DNA of 64,000 bases from Tolypocladium sp. Sup5 PDA-1. Lineage: Eukaryota; Ascomycota; Sordariomycetes; Hypocreales; Ophiocordycipitaceae. The notes under the pieces were generated by a model. The model made no database searches and had not been told where the DNA came from. It worked only from the letters and a program-made list of their open reading frames with translations. Numbering within the stretch: the first letter of the stretch is position 1; each line of letters opens with the position of its first letter. A program made the position numbers and the translations under genes. The DNA is taken from contig JPHH03000064.1 in assembly GCA_000750105.3 (NCBI GenBank), positions 62,001 to 126,000 on the forward strand, read 5' to 3'. Of this stretch, positions 30,850 to 40,430 are shown piece by piece.

Positions 30850-31953
30850 ATGTCCAGACTCGCTCCCACGATCAAGCAGCTGGCCCGGCAGCCTCTCGTC
30901 GCGGCCCCGGTGGTGGCCCCGGCGGCCGGCCGGCTCCACTCCGTCCCCCGCAACCGGACTCTGCACGCCACCCCGGTCCAGCACAACCTCAGTCCCGTGA
31001 CTCGGCCCCATCTGCTGCCCGAGTTCAGCCTCAAGGACAAGGTTATTGTCGTCTCTGGCGGTGCCAGGGGCCTCGGTCTCGTTCAGGCCGAAGCATTGCT
31101 CGAGGCCGGTGCTACCGGTAGGCCCCCCTCCCTCGCTCTGAGCTGCACACGGAATGCCGACAGCGAGGACGAAAACACCCTTCTAACACCTCGGCGACAC
31201 AGTGCACTGCATCGACAGGCTCCCGTCGCCTGCCAATGACCCGACCTCCAACTTCTCTGAAATCTCGGAGCGCGCGCGCCGCGAGTTGGACACGAGCATC
31301 ACCTACCACCAGATGGATGTCAGAAACGTCGAGGAGCTCAACAAGATCATGGAGGGCATCGCCGACCAAGCCGGGCGCCTCGACGGCCTCATTGCCGCCG
31401 CCGGCATCAACCACGAGATGCCTGCCCTCGAGTACACGTCCGAGGAGGTGGACAGGATGATGAGCATCAACGTCACGGGCGTCTTCATGACGGCCCAGGC
31501 AGCTGCGCGCCAGATGGTGCGCCTCAAGCAAAAGGGAAGCATCTGCTTGATTGCCAGCATGAGCGGCACTATTGCCAACAGAGGCATGTACGCCCCGTAA
31601 GTCACCCTCCGCCCCAACCCGCCTGAGGGGAACCATGGCTGACGATGACCATCAGGGCATACAACGCCTCCAAGGCCGCCGTCATCCAGCTGTGCCGCAG
31701 CCTGGCAGCCGAGTGGGGCGAGCATGGCATCCGTGTCAACACGCTGTCGCCGGGCTACATCCTGACGCAGATGCTCCAGAACCTCTTTGACGACTACCCC
31801 GAGCGCCAGGAGGTGTGGCCCAAGGAGAACATGCTCAACCGCCTCAGCCTACCGAGCGAGTACCGCGGCGCCGCCGTGTTCCTGCTCAGCGAGGCCAGCA
31901 GCTTCATGACGGGCAGTGACCTCCGAATCGACGGTGGCCACGCGGCGTGGTGA
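30850..31953 (+). CDS. Short-chain dehydrogenase, polyol/ketose type (arabinitol or sorbose reductase-like), with presequence-like N-terminus
   Basis: Three exons, 30850-31117, 31203-31596, 31656-31953; 319 aa. SDR motifs: VSGGARGLG cofactor loop, AAAGI (the NNAG position), IASMSGT with the catalytic Ser, and YNASK with catalytic Tyr/Lys completed across intron 2. The C-terminal FMTGSDLRIDGGHAAW is typical of polyol and xylulose reductase relatives. The acidic residue after the second strand (HCIDRL) suggests preference for NAD over NADP, though this is only a guide. The first 55 residues (MSRLAPTIKQLARQPLVAAP onward) are Arg-rich without acidic residues and resemble a mitochondrial presequence. 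No other sugar gene lies nearby. Likely substrate is a pentitol or ketose; not proven. Confidence 0.85.
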
Positions 31954-32269
31954 GAACGAAGCCGACGAGGTCCGACGGGCCAACTGGAGAGTTGTCCACG
32001 GTTCCAAGTACCGTCTAAATCTGGCCATCAAAATCTAACGGAGCGGCGTCGGTCGGTATCAAATCTGGCTGCTGGCTGGCCACACGGCGTATTCATGTGT
32101 AGCGCATGCAGCAAGGGTGTTTCCCTAGTTTTCTCTTGTCTCTTTTTGTTTGCCTCTTCTGTCGAATAGATAATCCTAATGACCATACGAACCAACTCGT
32201 GGGCTTTCCGGTGATGTGCGTGCTGTGCTGTACATGTGCGTCATGACAAGAAACGGCCTCGCGACTTTG
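31954..32269. other. Convergent 3' region, polyol SDR / HTH-like gene
   Basis: 316 bp between facing stop codons; T-rich on the plus strand near 32120-32160 (tctcttgtctctttttgtttgcctct), consistent with 3' UTR sequence. Nothing else seen. Confidence 0.5.
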
Positions 32270-32980
32270 CTATTTGCCGGTCGAGAGGTGGGTCAGCACC
32301 TGGGGCCGACCCAGCCTGTTCATGATGCCAGGTTCGAGCCGCAGTCTCTGTTCAATGTCCGAGGCCGGCACGCCGCGATCACGCATTGTCATGGCGTCAA
32401 GAGCAGCGCGCATGTCGAGGAATCGCCTGCCCGGGGAATCGGAGCGCCCCATGTTCTCGAGGTCTTGGTCGGCTCGTTGCTGAAGGGCCCGCCTAGCCTC
32501 GAGGACGGAGAGCGTAGTGTTGTTGCGGGCCGACGGGAAGATTGGCGCGGCCGGCGCTTGCGGTGCGGTTGTCGAGGCTTGAGGCGCAGCGGTGGACGAG
32601 GGCGAGAAGGTTGGATTGGGCTGGACCATGCCCATCTGATGGAGGCGTTGAGAGAAGCCGCCAGACGCAAAGTCGGGGTCCATGGCATCGGCGCGGATGG
32701 CTGCGACGGATGGTGGGTTAGCATTTGGTTGATGTGCCTTTGCCACGATCTTGACCCCCCGAGCTGGGCACCAGGGCTGCTCCGTAGCCGAGGATTGTCG
32801 GTCTGCCTTACCTTGATCCTTGGAGCCGTCTCCCAGCGGCGGCTTCGGCCTCGATTCTGGCTCGGTCCTGGTCCTGGGCGCGCGGTGAGGGACCGAGGCT
32901 CCAGGAGCTCTGGACGGGAACTTTCGGGCCGCGGCGCCGCGGCCAGCAGCCGCTGCAGTCTTGGACGAGGAGGAGCCCAT
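32270..32980 (-). CDS. Small fungal protein with N-myristoylation-like start and C-terminal HTH-like region
   Basis: Complement of two exons, 32812-32980 and 32270-32700; 199 aa. The intron (gtaagg to gtcgcag, 111 nt) is needed: without it the frame runs through an unrelated stretch, and with it SKDQ joins AIRADAMDPDF. The N-terminus MGSSSSK fits the N-myristoyltransferase motif (Gly2, Ser6, Lys7) and is followed by a basic Ala/Arg-rich segment, which would promote membrane binding. A Pro/Ala/Ser-rich linker separates this from a conserved-looking C-terminus: RRFLDMRAALDAMTMRDRGV then PASDIEQRLRLEPGIMNRLG, spaced like a helix-turn-helix. I do not recognise a named gene. Function unknown; DNA binding is only suggested by the helix pattern. 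Confidence 0.7.
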   Translation of the reverse strand: MGSSSSKTAAAAGRGAAARKFPSRAPGASVPHRAPRTRTEPESRPKPPLGDGSKDQGKADRQSSATEQPWCPARGVKIVAKAHQPNANPPSVAAIRADAMDPDFASGGFSQRLHQMGMVQPNPTFSPSSTAAPQASTTAPQAPAAPIFPSARNNTTLSVLEARRALQQRADQDLENMGRSDSPGRRFLDMRAALDAMTMRDRGVPASDIEQRLRLEPGIMNRLGRPQVLTHLSTGK

Positions 32981-33761
32981 GGGTGCGTCTGATTTGACGA
33001 CAGTAATGGCAATAACGAGGTCGACGAGTCTGCTGGTAGTCTGTGGTGCGACGCGCTGCGATCGAGGTAGAGAGGGAGAGAGATGGGAGGAGCGACGAGG
33101 GAGAAATAAAAGAGGGTCCTGGACTTCCTGATGGAAGAAGTGGAAGGAGCCGGCTAGTTTATGTATTCGGCTTCGCAGCGCGGTGTCAGAAACTACTGTA
33201 TTGTATGTCCAGCAGCCAGAGAATCCGTTTAGAGCAAATCACTGTAGCGGCATTTCTTACGGGCAAATGAGAGCGCGCATGGAGCTGACAGGGGCTCGTC
33301 GGTGACGTATGTAGTATGTATGTACCTCCTCCTCCATCTCCACCCGTCCACGTCCCCAACGTCGCCTTGGTTGGTCGCATCCGTCCTGCATTCGAGCGCA
33401 ACCTTGGGCACATGCAATAATCGTATACCACTTGGCTTGTTGGACAAAAGGGCGCATGGAAATGTGTGGATTTGTGTCAGAGGCCATGTGTTGCTGCGTA
33501 TTCATGGCGTTCATCAAAGGCGTCGCGTTGCGCCTGAAGGAGCGTGTGTCAACTACCTGCTGCATTATTTGTAGTTGTCCCAGAAACATCAACGCCATCC
33601 AGCCCATCGATGATTAAGAAAGAAAAAAGAAACGTTGATCTCGTGTATCCGCTTTTGCCTCAACGATGAGTCGTCGAGGTTGGCCACTCTGTCATCCGGT
33701 ATGCTCGCACCACCTGATTTCTTGCCAACTTCAGCTCCCGGCTGCTTCACTCCGGCCCCCC
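32981..33761. other. Intergenic region upstream of the HTH-like gene
   Basis: 780 bp between the HTH-like gene and the But2 gene, both on the minus strand. It should hold the HTH-gene promoter and the But2 3' UTR. It contains a short gtatgtagtatgtatgtacc run near 33306-33326. No gene recognised. Confidence 0.5.
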
Positions 33762-34352
33762 TCAACACTTGGTAATGAACAGCCCGATAGGCGCTGGGTT
33801 GAAGTCCTGGAAGAACTTGAGGAACGTGTTTCCGGCCGCCATTATCTCAAAGCCCACGCGCTGCCCGGCCGGGCAGTCAAACGTGGCGATGGAGTAGCTG
33901 TTGCCCGGGGCCACGGTGACGACGCCGTAGTCCTGGCCCTTGGCCGGCCGGTTGTTGTACGTGGTTCCCGCGGTGGCGGGCGACTTGAGCTCCGAGAAGT
34001 CGAGCTTGCCGTCGCCCGAGAAGGTGTACGACGACGTCTTGAGGTCCTGCTGCTTGGGGAAGAGGAAGACGAGGCTGCACTTCTTGCCCGCGTCCCCGGG
34101 CGGGATGTCAAAGTTGAAGATGGACGCGACCGTCGAAGACACCTCGCCAAAGAGGGACGTGCCGTAGGCCGTGTCCGGGTGCGACTTGTCCACGGGCACG
34201 ATGAGATGGGGGAACTCAAACGGTCCGTTGAGGTTGGTAGGGCACATCTGCGTCTGCCCTTTCTGCTGCGGCGGCGCAGTGCAGTCCGTCCGAACGACGA
34301 GGGCACTGGCCACTGCGGCGCAGAAGCCGAGGGATAGGAGAGACGACACCAT
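33762..34352 (-). CDS. Secreted But2-domain protein (ubiquitin 3 binding protein But2 C-terminal family)
   Basis: Single exon, 196 aa. A signal peptide (MVSSLLSLGFCAAVASALVV) precedes one domain that matches the fungal But2 C-terminal family: GPFEFPHLIVPVDKSHPDTA, YGTSLFGEVSSTVASIFNFD, KKCSLVFLFPKQQDL, YTFSGDGKLDFSEL, and a C-terminal APGNSYSIATFDCPAGQRVG block. The fold is predicted beta-rich and has four or more cysteines likely in disulfides. In filamentous ascomycetes these are usually extracellular or wall-associated proteins of unknown function, despite the family name, which comes from a fission-yeast protein. No GPI signal is seen. A TATA-like element lies about 160 bp upstream. Confidence 0.85.
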   Translation of the reverse strand: MVSSLLSLGFCAAVASALVVRTDCTAPPQQKGQTQMCPTNLNGPFEFPHLIVPVDKSHPDTAYGTSLFGEVSSTVASIFNFDIPPGDAGKKCSLVFLFPKQQDLKTSSYTFSGDGKLDFSELKSPATAGTTYNNRPAKGQDYGVVTVAPGNSYSIATFDCPAGQRVGFEIMAAGNTFLKFFQDFNPAPIGLFITKC

Positions 34353-36596
34353 GTTGGGCGGGTAAGGTATGTGTATGTATATGATTATAAGGCACCTTGA
34401 TATAAGTATTGTAGACAGAGAGACTCAGGTGAACCGGGAACGACTACTAGTTTCCAAAGAAAAGGCCAGGGAAATACTCACCACCCTCCCAGGAGAACGC
34501 TGCATAGCTATATATGCCACCCAGAGGGAAGGCCACGCTCTTCCCAGTCGTTGTTGAGGCTCCCCAATCCCCCGTCGTCAAGCGGCGTCCCAGAAGACCT
34601 ACCTACCATTGGCGCTGACCTCGCCAAAAGGTTGAATACGAGGCGACCCGTGCGAAACAACGAAGGCCAATGGCACAGCGCACACGAGTGACTCGGATGC
34701 CGAACGCTTCGCTGGAGAGGCGGCCGTTGACAGGACAGTACGAGCCGTGGCAGCCGATCCGATGGCGGCCATGCCCAAGCATCGCCGTGTCCAGGCTTGG
34801 GCAAGGATCTGTCATCCATCTCTGAACGCGCATCACGCCGCGGGAGAGGCCGCCTGCTGTGTGGCAATGTAAACCTTTGAGCCACCAGACACATATCATT
34901 AGGGGCGCCTCTAGGCTTCGGGCTGTTCAACGTCCGGCACCCATACATGGCCGAGTTGCCAGCGCTAACCCCCATGGCGTCCAATGCCCCTATGCGTCTC
35001 TTTTGGACGATGAAGGCTCTCGTATCCGCGCGCTGGTGACGACACCTTGAGATCACGCGAGAACAAGGCAGAAAGAAGCGAGAGTCCAAGACATGTCGCA
35101 TCATCTCACCTCATGTTTGCTGCACCGATCATCAACTACATCTGCCCGTGCCACGGCACACGGGCAGATGATAACCGGCAATCTGCAGTGCCTCGCCCGC
35201 AGCCGCCTTGGTCCGCTGGCTATTTTACAGCGAGACACACAGCCTCAGTGCGTACGTGGACAAAAGAGACGGGGGTCTGCAAGGTTCGAGGGCTGAAAGG
35301 GAGAAAGTAAGTATAAACGCGCGAATAGGCGTAAAACAGAGATGCCAGCACAAAAACGTGATCGTGGTGCTGGTCCGTGAAACATGACAACGGCTCCAGC
35401 CCATAGCCGTCCGTTGGGCCCAGGTTGGTCGAAACCATAGAGTGGCTTGCGGGGAAGGAGGGTTTACATGGTTTCGTAGACGACTATCGACTAGCATTAC
35501 CGCCTTGATGTTAGTTCCCTGCCGTCCTATCCTAGAAGCCTGTCCATGCAAGACCCAAGCAAGCCTCCTGGCAGTTGGCACCGTCTCTCATGTCACCTTC
35601 TGCGGCTCTCCATCGATCGAGACCACGCCGCGTCCTCGTCTGACCATGGCCTGAGCCTGAATCATTGGTGTCTCGCCCGGCCCAGCTGTCGCCGCACGAC
35701 GTAGGTTTACGGACCGCGGATACTGCCGGCCCTGCCCCATCTTACACAAGAACCCTGAACGACACTGTAATACCTGTGTATTATTAGTCGTCGTACTTCG
35801 TTCAAGGTAGGCTATCTGCCAATGCTGACCAAGTCGTTGGCAAATCCATACCCCGACAGGTTGAGTACTTCAGCTTGTCCGGCGACTGTCACACGAAGCA
35901 AGGAGGAGTGCGGAGTAGATTGAGCGGAAAATGGGACTTGTATTTGTGTCTGGACCTTAGACCAGCTGCGTATGTATCCTAGGCACTTGACCGTTGAAGC
36001 CTAGCCGTGTGCTGTATTGCGCGGGGCGCAGCAAGCTGATGCTGGGCATGGAATACGTTGGACGAGCCCGGCCGAATGCTGTCCCTTCGTCCATCCCCAT
36101 CTCGAAATCCGCAGACATCCATCTGTCAGACGGCGCCATGCACAATGTGGCGTCTTCAGGGAGGACGGGCACCACTGGCACTGGCTGAACCGGTCTCGAG
36201 GGCCTCCACTCAGTTGTGGTGCATGGAGGCGAGGATCCGATCGACGACGCTTCGTGGACGACGCCTCCGGATGTATGAATGCATGATCGCCAACCCGATC
36301 CAATCGCCGCAGCCAACAACCAACTAGGGTGCGCGGCTGCTCCTCTGGCAGTTGCAAGCAGCGGCGCACTGCTCGAGCGTACGTGCGTAGTGCTGGTTGA
36401 TGATGCTCCATGGCATTGATGGTCCGTTGGCCACGACGCCAGCACACCAGCTCATGCTAGTTGTATGTAGTTACAACTAACTGGTGGCAAATGGCACCTC
36501 CGTGAGGCCCGGTGTCTTCATACCGCTCCGTGCCGCTTCTTCGTGTACCAAGTTGTTGGAGCAGGTAATCATGAAGCGGCTTCATCATCAAACCTA
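34353..36596. other. 2.2-kb gene-free region between But2 gene and NOG2
   Basis: Both flanking genes are on the minus strand. The right part should hold the NOG2 3' UTR and the left part the But2 promoter. No exon is supported; frames of up to 198 codons lack domains. A GTAC motif (gtcgtcgtacttcgttc) occurs near 35787-35803 and a TACCTACC run near 34598-34607. Confidence 0.5.
34508..34515 (-). promoter_or_regulatory. Possible TATA element of the But2 gene
   Basis: On the minus strand the sequence reads catatatagc, about 160 bp before the But2 ATG at 34352. The distance is similar to that of the hydrophobin TATA box. Short AT-rich matches arise by chance, so this is tentative. Confidence 0.3.
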
Positions 36597-38843
36597 TCAT
36601 TGTTTCCGCCGCTTGGTTGGCCGCAGGACCCTCCGTCCTTGTTCCGCATCAGGGCCGTCGTCCGAGTGCTTGCCGGCCGGGCCTTTGCCTGCTGGTGACT
36701 CGTTTTGGCTCCCGTCCTCAACAGGCTCGCTTTCGTCGCTCAGAGTACCACTGGTGGCTCCAAACGACGGTTTCCTCGAATGCGCCTCCTCGGTATCACT
36801 GCCGAATCCCTCAAAAACCTCCTCGTCACCCGTCTCGGCCCCACTCTCTTCCTTTTCGACTGCCGCTGTCGTGTCAAGGCCACCCAGAGCCTCGTCTCCT
36901 TCGTCTCGGCTTCGCTTCTTGGGCATCTCGCCCAGCTTACCGTTGCGGCCGGCCACGCCATCATTGTCCGCACGATCTGTTGCGGGCGCGGGCGTGAACC
37001 ACGGAATCTTGCCTCTCATGAAGTCGTTCAGCATCATCTTTGCCACTCCGTCCAAGTCGGGCTCTCCTCCGCGAAGCAAACGGCCGCTCTTTCTCGCAAG
37101 CAATTCCAACAGCTCAGTGGCATTGTTCCAGCCTTTGAGGTCGTACGTCTTCTCCATGTGATGGCGTTTTACCCGGCCCAAAACCGCTTCAATGTACTGC
37201 TCAGGCTGCTCTACCTTCTCAACGCGGACGACGCCTCGTAGTACGAGGTCTGTTGGCGTGTCCGTGCTTGACGGAGGCACAACACCGGGGCAGTCGATGA
37301 GGTATATGCGCTTCATGAGGCTCACATACTGCCACACCTTGGTCTCACCGGGGATAGGAGCCACAGTGCAAACCTTCTTCTTCAACAAGGTGTTGATGAT
37401 GGACGACTTGCCAGTATTCGGACCACCGATCAGGCCCACGGATATTTGCTTCCTGTCCGAGTGGAGGCTGGAGAACTGCCTGAGAAGCTGGATGAGAGAG
37501 CCCTTGCCGAAAGAATTGGTAATGCTCGCGTGGAACGCAAGGGTGGGGTATTCCTTGGAAAGGCTACGTACCCAACCGGCCTGTCGTGTCTTGTTAGTCA
37601 ACAAGGTCTTTGAACGAATAACGACAACATCAAGTAAATGATAAAGAAAGAAGTAATGTGCGAGTCATAACTAAGAAGTCTCCAGTTGATGCCCTGAAAA
37701 GGGCCATGAAGGCTTCAACTCATTCGACCCGCGACCATCTCATGATAGTAACCAAAACGGCACACATCAGCCACCGACACAAGGCCGGGACAGTCGAGAA
37801 TGGCAAATTTGATCTCCCAATGCTGTAACAGACGACCTCCATGGGAGAAAAAGAGGGAAGGTGTCCTGACAAAAGAATTGGGGTTCTCGCACTGAAGGAA
37901 AGAAAGATGGAAAGAAATGGGTGTTGACATACCGCAACGCTGGTAGGGACCAAGTCGCACTTGTTCAGAACGAAAATCAGATGCTTGTGTGGCGCATCCT
38001 CCTTGAGATACTTCTCGATGCTTCTGCATCGGGTCCCCACGGGGTCTCTCGCATCAAGAACGTGTATGACCACATCCGAAGAGTCGATGACCTTGTAGAG
38101 CTCGTTCCAGATTCTCTTGCTCTGGCCCTTGTCGAAGACGGGCTCGATGGCCAATGACAATCGTCCCTCTGCTTCATCCTCGCCGGCCGTGCCGCTCAGG
38201 AGCTTTGCTTGTTCCAGGCGATCCTGGTACGTGTCCATGCTCTTTTCGGTGCCGTCGACCAGATCAGCCAGGCTGCTCACGTCCAGCTTCACGCGCTTGC
38301 GCTGCGCCTTGGGCCCGAAGACACCCGAGAAAGGAGCAGTCTCGACAGCCATCTTGGCCTTGTGCTGCTTGATGCCGTTGGTGTCCTGGCCGTCGCGGAT
38401 GAGGCTCATGGGCAGCTTGTTCGACTTGAGAAGAACCTGATAGGGATCGCTGGCCTTTTCTGCCATGGCCTCGCGAAATGCGGCGAGGGTGTCTTGAGAG
38501 ACGACTCGAGTGTTGGTGAACCACTTGCGATTCGGCTCGACTCGAGCTTTTGGTATATCCCGCGACTGGTACGTGGCGGACTTGGTGATCTGGCCGTCTG
38601 CATTTCTTTGCACCTTGCCCTCCTTGTACATGTTCAAGGTCTTGACCTTTTTGGCATCGCTAGAACTCATTAGCGGCCCATGATAGTCAGAGCCTCTCGG
38701 GACCGTCATCGGACAGCGAGAGAGGGCGGGGGGGGAGGAACATACCGGTAAAAGTTCTCGCCTTTGACGCGCACATTGCCGAGGCCATCGCCAGTCTTGC
38801 CCTGGCGGACACGCCGAGTGGCTTCCTTCTTTCCGGTTCCCAT
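36597..38843 (-). CDS. NOG2: Nucleolar GTP-binding protein 2 (Nog2/Nug2), 60S ribosome assembly GTPase
   Basis: Complement of three exons: 38746-38843, 37933-38659, 36597-37580; 602 aa. Nog2 binds pre-60S particles and acts late in nuclear maturation before export. Exon 1 gives MGTGKKEATRRVRQGKTGDG, joined to FYRDAKKVKTLNMYK. The GTPase is circularly permuted: G4 NKCDLV comes first, then G1 GGPNTGKSSI, G2/switch PGETKVWQY and G3 LIDCPGVV. The N-terminal NGP1NT region contains IPKARVEPNRKWFTNTRVV. The C-terminal tail is acidic then basic (KRRKQ end). Intron 2 is 352 nt, long for this genome, but joins TSVA to AGWVRSLS exactly as orthologs require. Divergent from the mS26 gene with 353 bp between starts. 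Confidence 0.93.
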
Positions 38844-39196
38844 GGCGAGCTGTTGGCCTCGTCAGGCGCACGAGGTAGCGGGGAAGGAAGTTGATTGTGC
38901 GTGTGAGGGAGAGACGGAGCATTCGCAGAACTTTTTTTTTTCTTAAATCGGGAGGTTTTCTTGGAGTCGGCCCCACTTCTGCAAAGCGGTGGCTGGCCTG
39001 GGCCTCCAGGAACTCCAGGGGTCCTCGGAGGCGGATAATCCGATGGCGCCGGCTGCGGGAGCCCTTCGCGTGCAGCCCAGCCAATTTTCTCGAGTCTCAA
39101 CGTCGCCACGCTGCTGTTCTCGAAGCCATTGCAGCACACCCAACGCCAACACATCCCCTCCCGCTTCGCAACAGCTCTGGGCTGGGACGTGGCGAT
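38844..39196. promoter_or_regulatory. Bidirectional promoter, NOG2 / mitochondrial mS26
   Basis: 353 bp between two divergent starts, one for cytosolic and one for mitochondrial ribosome assembly. A T-tract (cttttttttttctt at about 38930-38944) sits near the middle; poly(dA:dT) tracts exclude nucleosomes in fungal promoters. No TATA box seen. Confidence 0.6.
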
Positions 39197-40108
39197 ATGT
39201 CCCTCAATTCCTCAGCGCCGTGCGTTCGGCCTGCTCTCCGCCAGCTCCTGAGGGCATCTCGAAACTTCTCGACCTCACAATCCCTCGGCTCCAACAACGT
39301 TCCTCCAGAGTCTCCTTCCTACATCCGCCTGCCTACTCCTCCCCAGTCCGACGAAACAAAGCCAGCGCGTGTGCGAGGGCACCTGCCCGTTCCGCGTGAA
39401 ATATTCCCACGGCTCGAGGGGGACCGAAAAGTACGGCCCGACTACATCCAGCGCACCGCCCCAAAGCCGACCAAGCACCGCGAGCCGGCCAACGAGGCCC
39501 AGCGATGGAAGGCCGAAATGGCCGATAACCGGCGGACGAACCTCGAGGACAGCTTGCAGGCTCTTTGGGCGCGGCGCTCAAAGAGCGACAAAGTGCGCAA
39601 CGCCAGAGTGAGCCGCAAGTTCGAGGAACACAACCAGGCCGCCGCAGCGCCCGAGCGGGAGGATGACCGGCTCACCCGCAGCACCGTTTTGGATTCGGTG
39701 CTGGACACCAAGGTGTATCCAGATCCTGAGCGCTTCTCTCGCGCCGATCGCAGCCGCACAAAGGTCATGGCCAGGGAGAGCGCCAAGCGCGAGGCCAGGC
39801 GCGATGCCATCATGGAGCTGTACATCAGTGCCTCCAACTTCATTGTTCAAGAAAGCGAACTCAAGGCCGAAATCGACAAGGTGTTCACCGAGGACTATTT
39901 CAGAAAGCAGAGCCAGGCGGTGAATCGTTATGGCGCCACGGAGAATACCTGGGGCATCTATGGCAAGCCACCCTCCATTGCCAACATGCTGGAGTCGTCG
40001 ACAGGGACTTCGACGAAACTCATGGACTACTACGAGTCCGAATATGATCGTTCCGTTAAGCGGCAGAAGAGGATTGCGGAGGATCTCACGGGCGGGAAGA
40101 TGGAGTAA
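39197..40108 (+). CDS. Mitochondrial small-subunit ribosomal protein mS26 (Pet123 family)
   Basis: Single exon, 303 aa. The N-terminus (MSLNSSAPCVRPALRQLLRA, then SRNFSTSQSLG) is a mitochondrial presequence. The body matches fungal mS26/Pet123: HLPVPREIFPRLEGDRKVRP, DYIQRTAPKPTKHREPANEA, a long Arg/Lys/Glu-rich helical segment, LTRSTVLDSVLDTKVYPDP, ASNFIVQESELKAEIDKVF and a C-terminal ENTWGIYGKPPSIANML. The protein belongs to the mitoribosome small subunit; yeast Pet123 is needed for mitochondrial translation. I chose the ATG at 39197 over an upstream in-frame one (38891) because the latter lies inside the NOG2-side promoter and adds no homologous sequence. Confidence 0.82.
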   Translation: MSLNSSAPCVRPALRQLLRASRNFSTSQSLGSNNVPPESPSYIRLPTPPQSDETKPARVRGHLPVPREIFPRLEGDRKVRPDYIQRTAPKPTKHREPANEAQRWKAEMADNRRTNLEDSLQALWARRSKSDKVRNARVSRKFEEHNQAAAAPEREDDRLTRSTVLDSVLDTKVYPDPERFSRADRSRTKVMARESAKREARRDAIMELYISASNFIVQESELKAEIDKVFTEDYFRKQSQAVNRYGATENTWGIYGKPPSIANMLESSTGTSTKLMDYYESEYDRSVKRQKRIAEDLTGGKME

Positions 40109-40430
40109 TGACCCGGTTCTCGCTCGACGAATTGCACAACCACGGGGCATAAGCCTCAGTAACAACATATCCGTGTATCAGTAGCACAAATTTGCACATG
40201 TTCAGTCAAAATATGCAAGTCGTATATTCGAGCGAAAGTAACAATTCTCAGGTCCTACTCCTTGCAACGCCGTTATCCATAAAAGGCGCAGCTCACTGTC
40301 TATACCAGTCAGTGTCAGAGATATGTACGTCAGGGCCAGAACGAATCTTCCTATTCCTACACCCTTGCGATGTTACATTCAAACTCGTTTGCGGCAGCCC
40401 GTGTGACTACGCCGCTATCCAATGAACACT
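40109..40430. other. Convergent 3' region, mS26 / ABC transporter
   Basis: 322 bp between facing stop codons, AT-richer than flanking DNA, presumably both 3' UTRs. Nothing further recognised. Confidence 0.5.

Noticed and set aside
34508..35104. 198-codon minus-strand frame in the 2.2-kb gap before NOG2
   Set aside because: Random-like composition, no motif, no plausible splice partners.
22590..35295. GGTTCGA-like sequences (near 22590 and 35283) as tRNA B-boxes
   Set aside because: Neither is followed by a matching acceptor stem nor preceded by an A-box at a sensible distance; I could not fold a cloverleaf.
38891..39196. Upstream in-frame extension of mS26
   Set aside because: It would place the start inside the T-tract promoter, and the residues there lack presequence character; the ATG at 39197 gives a good one.
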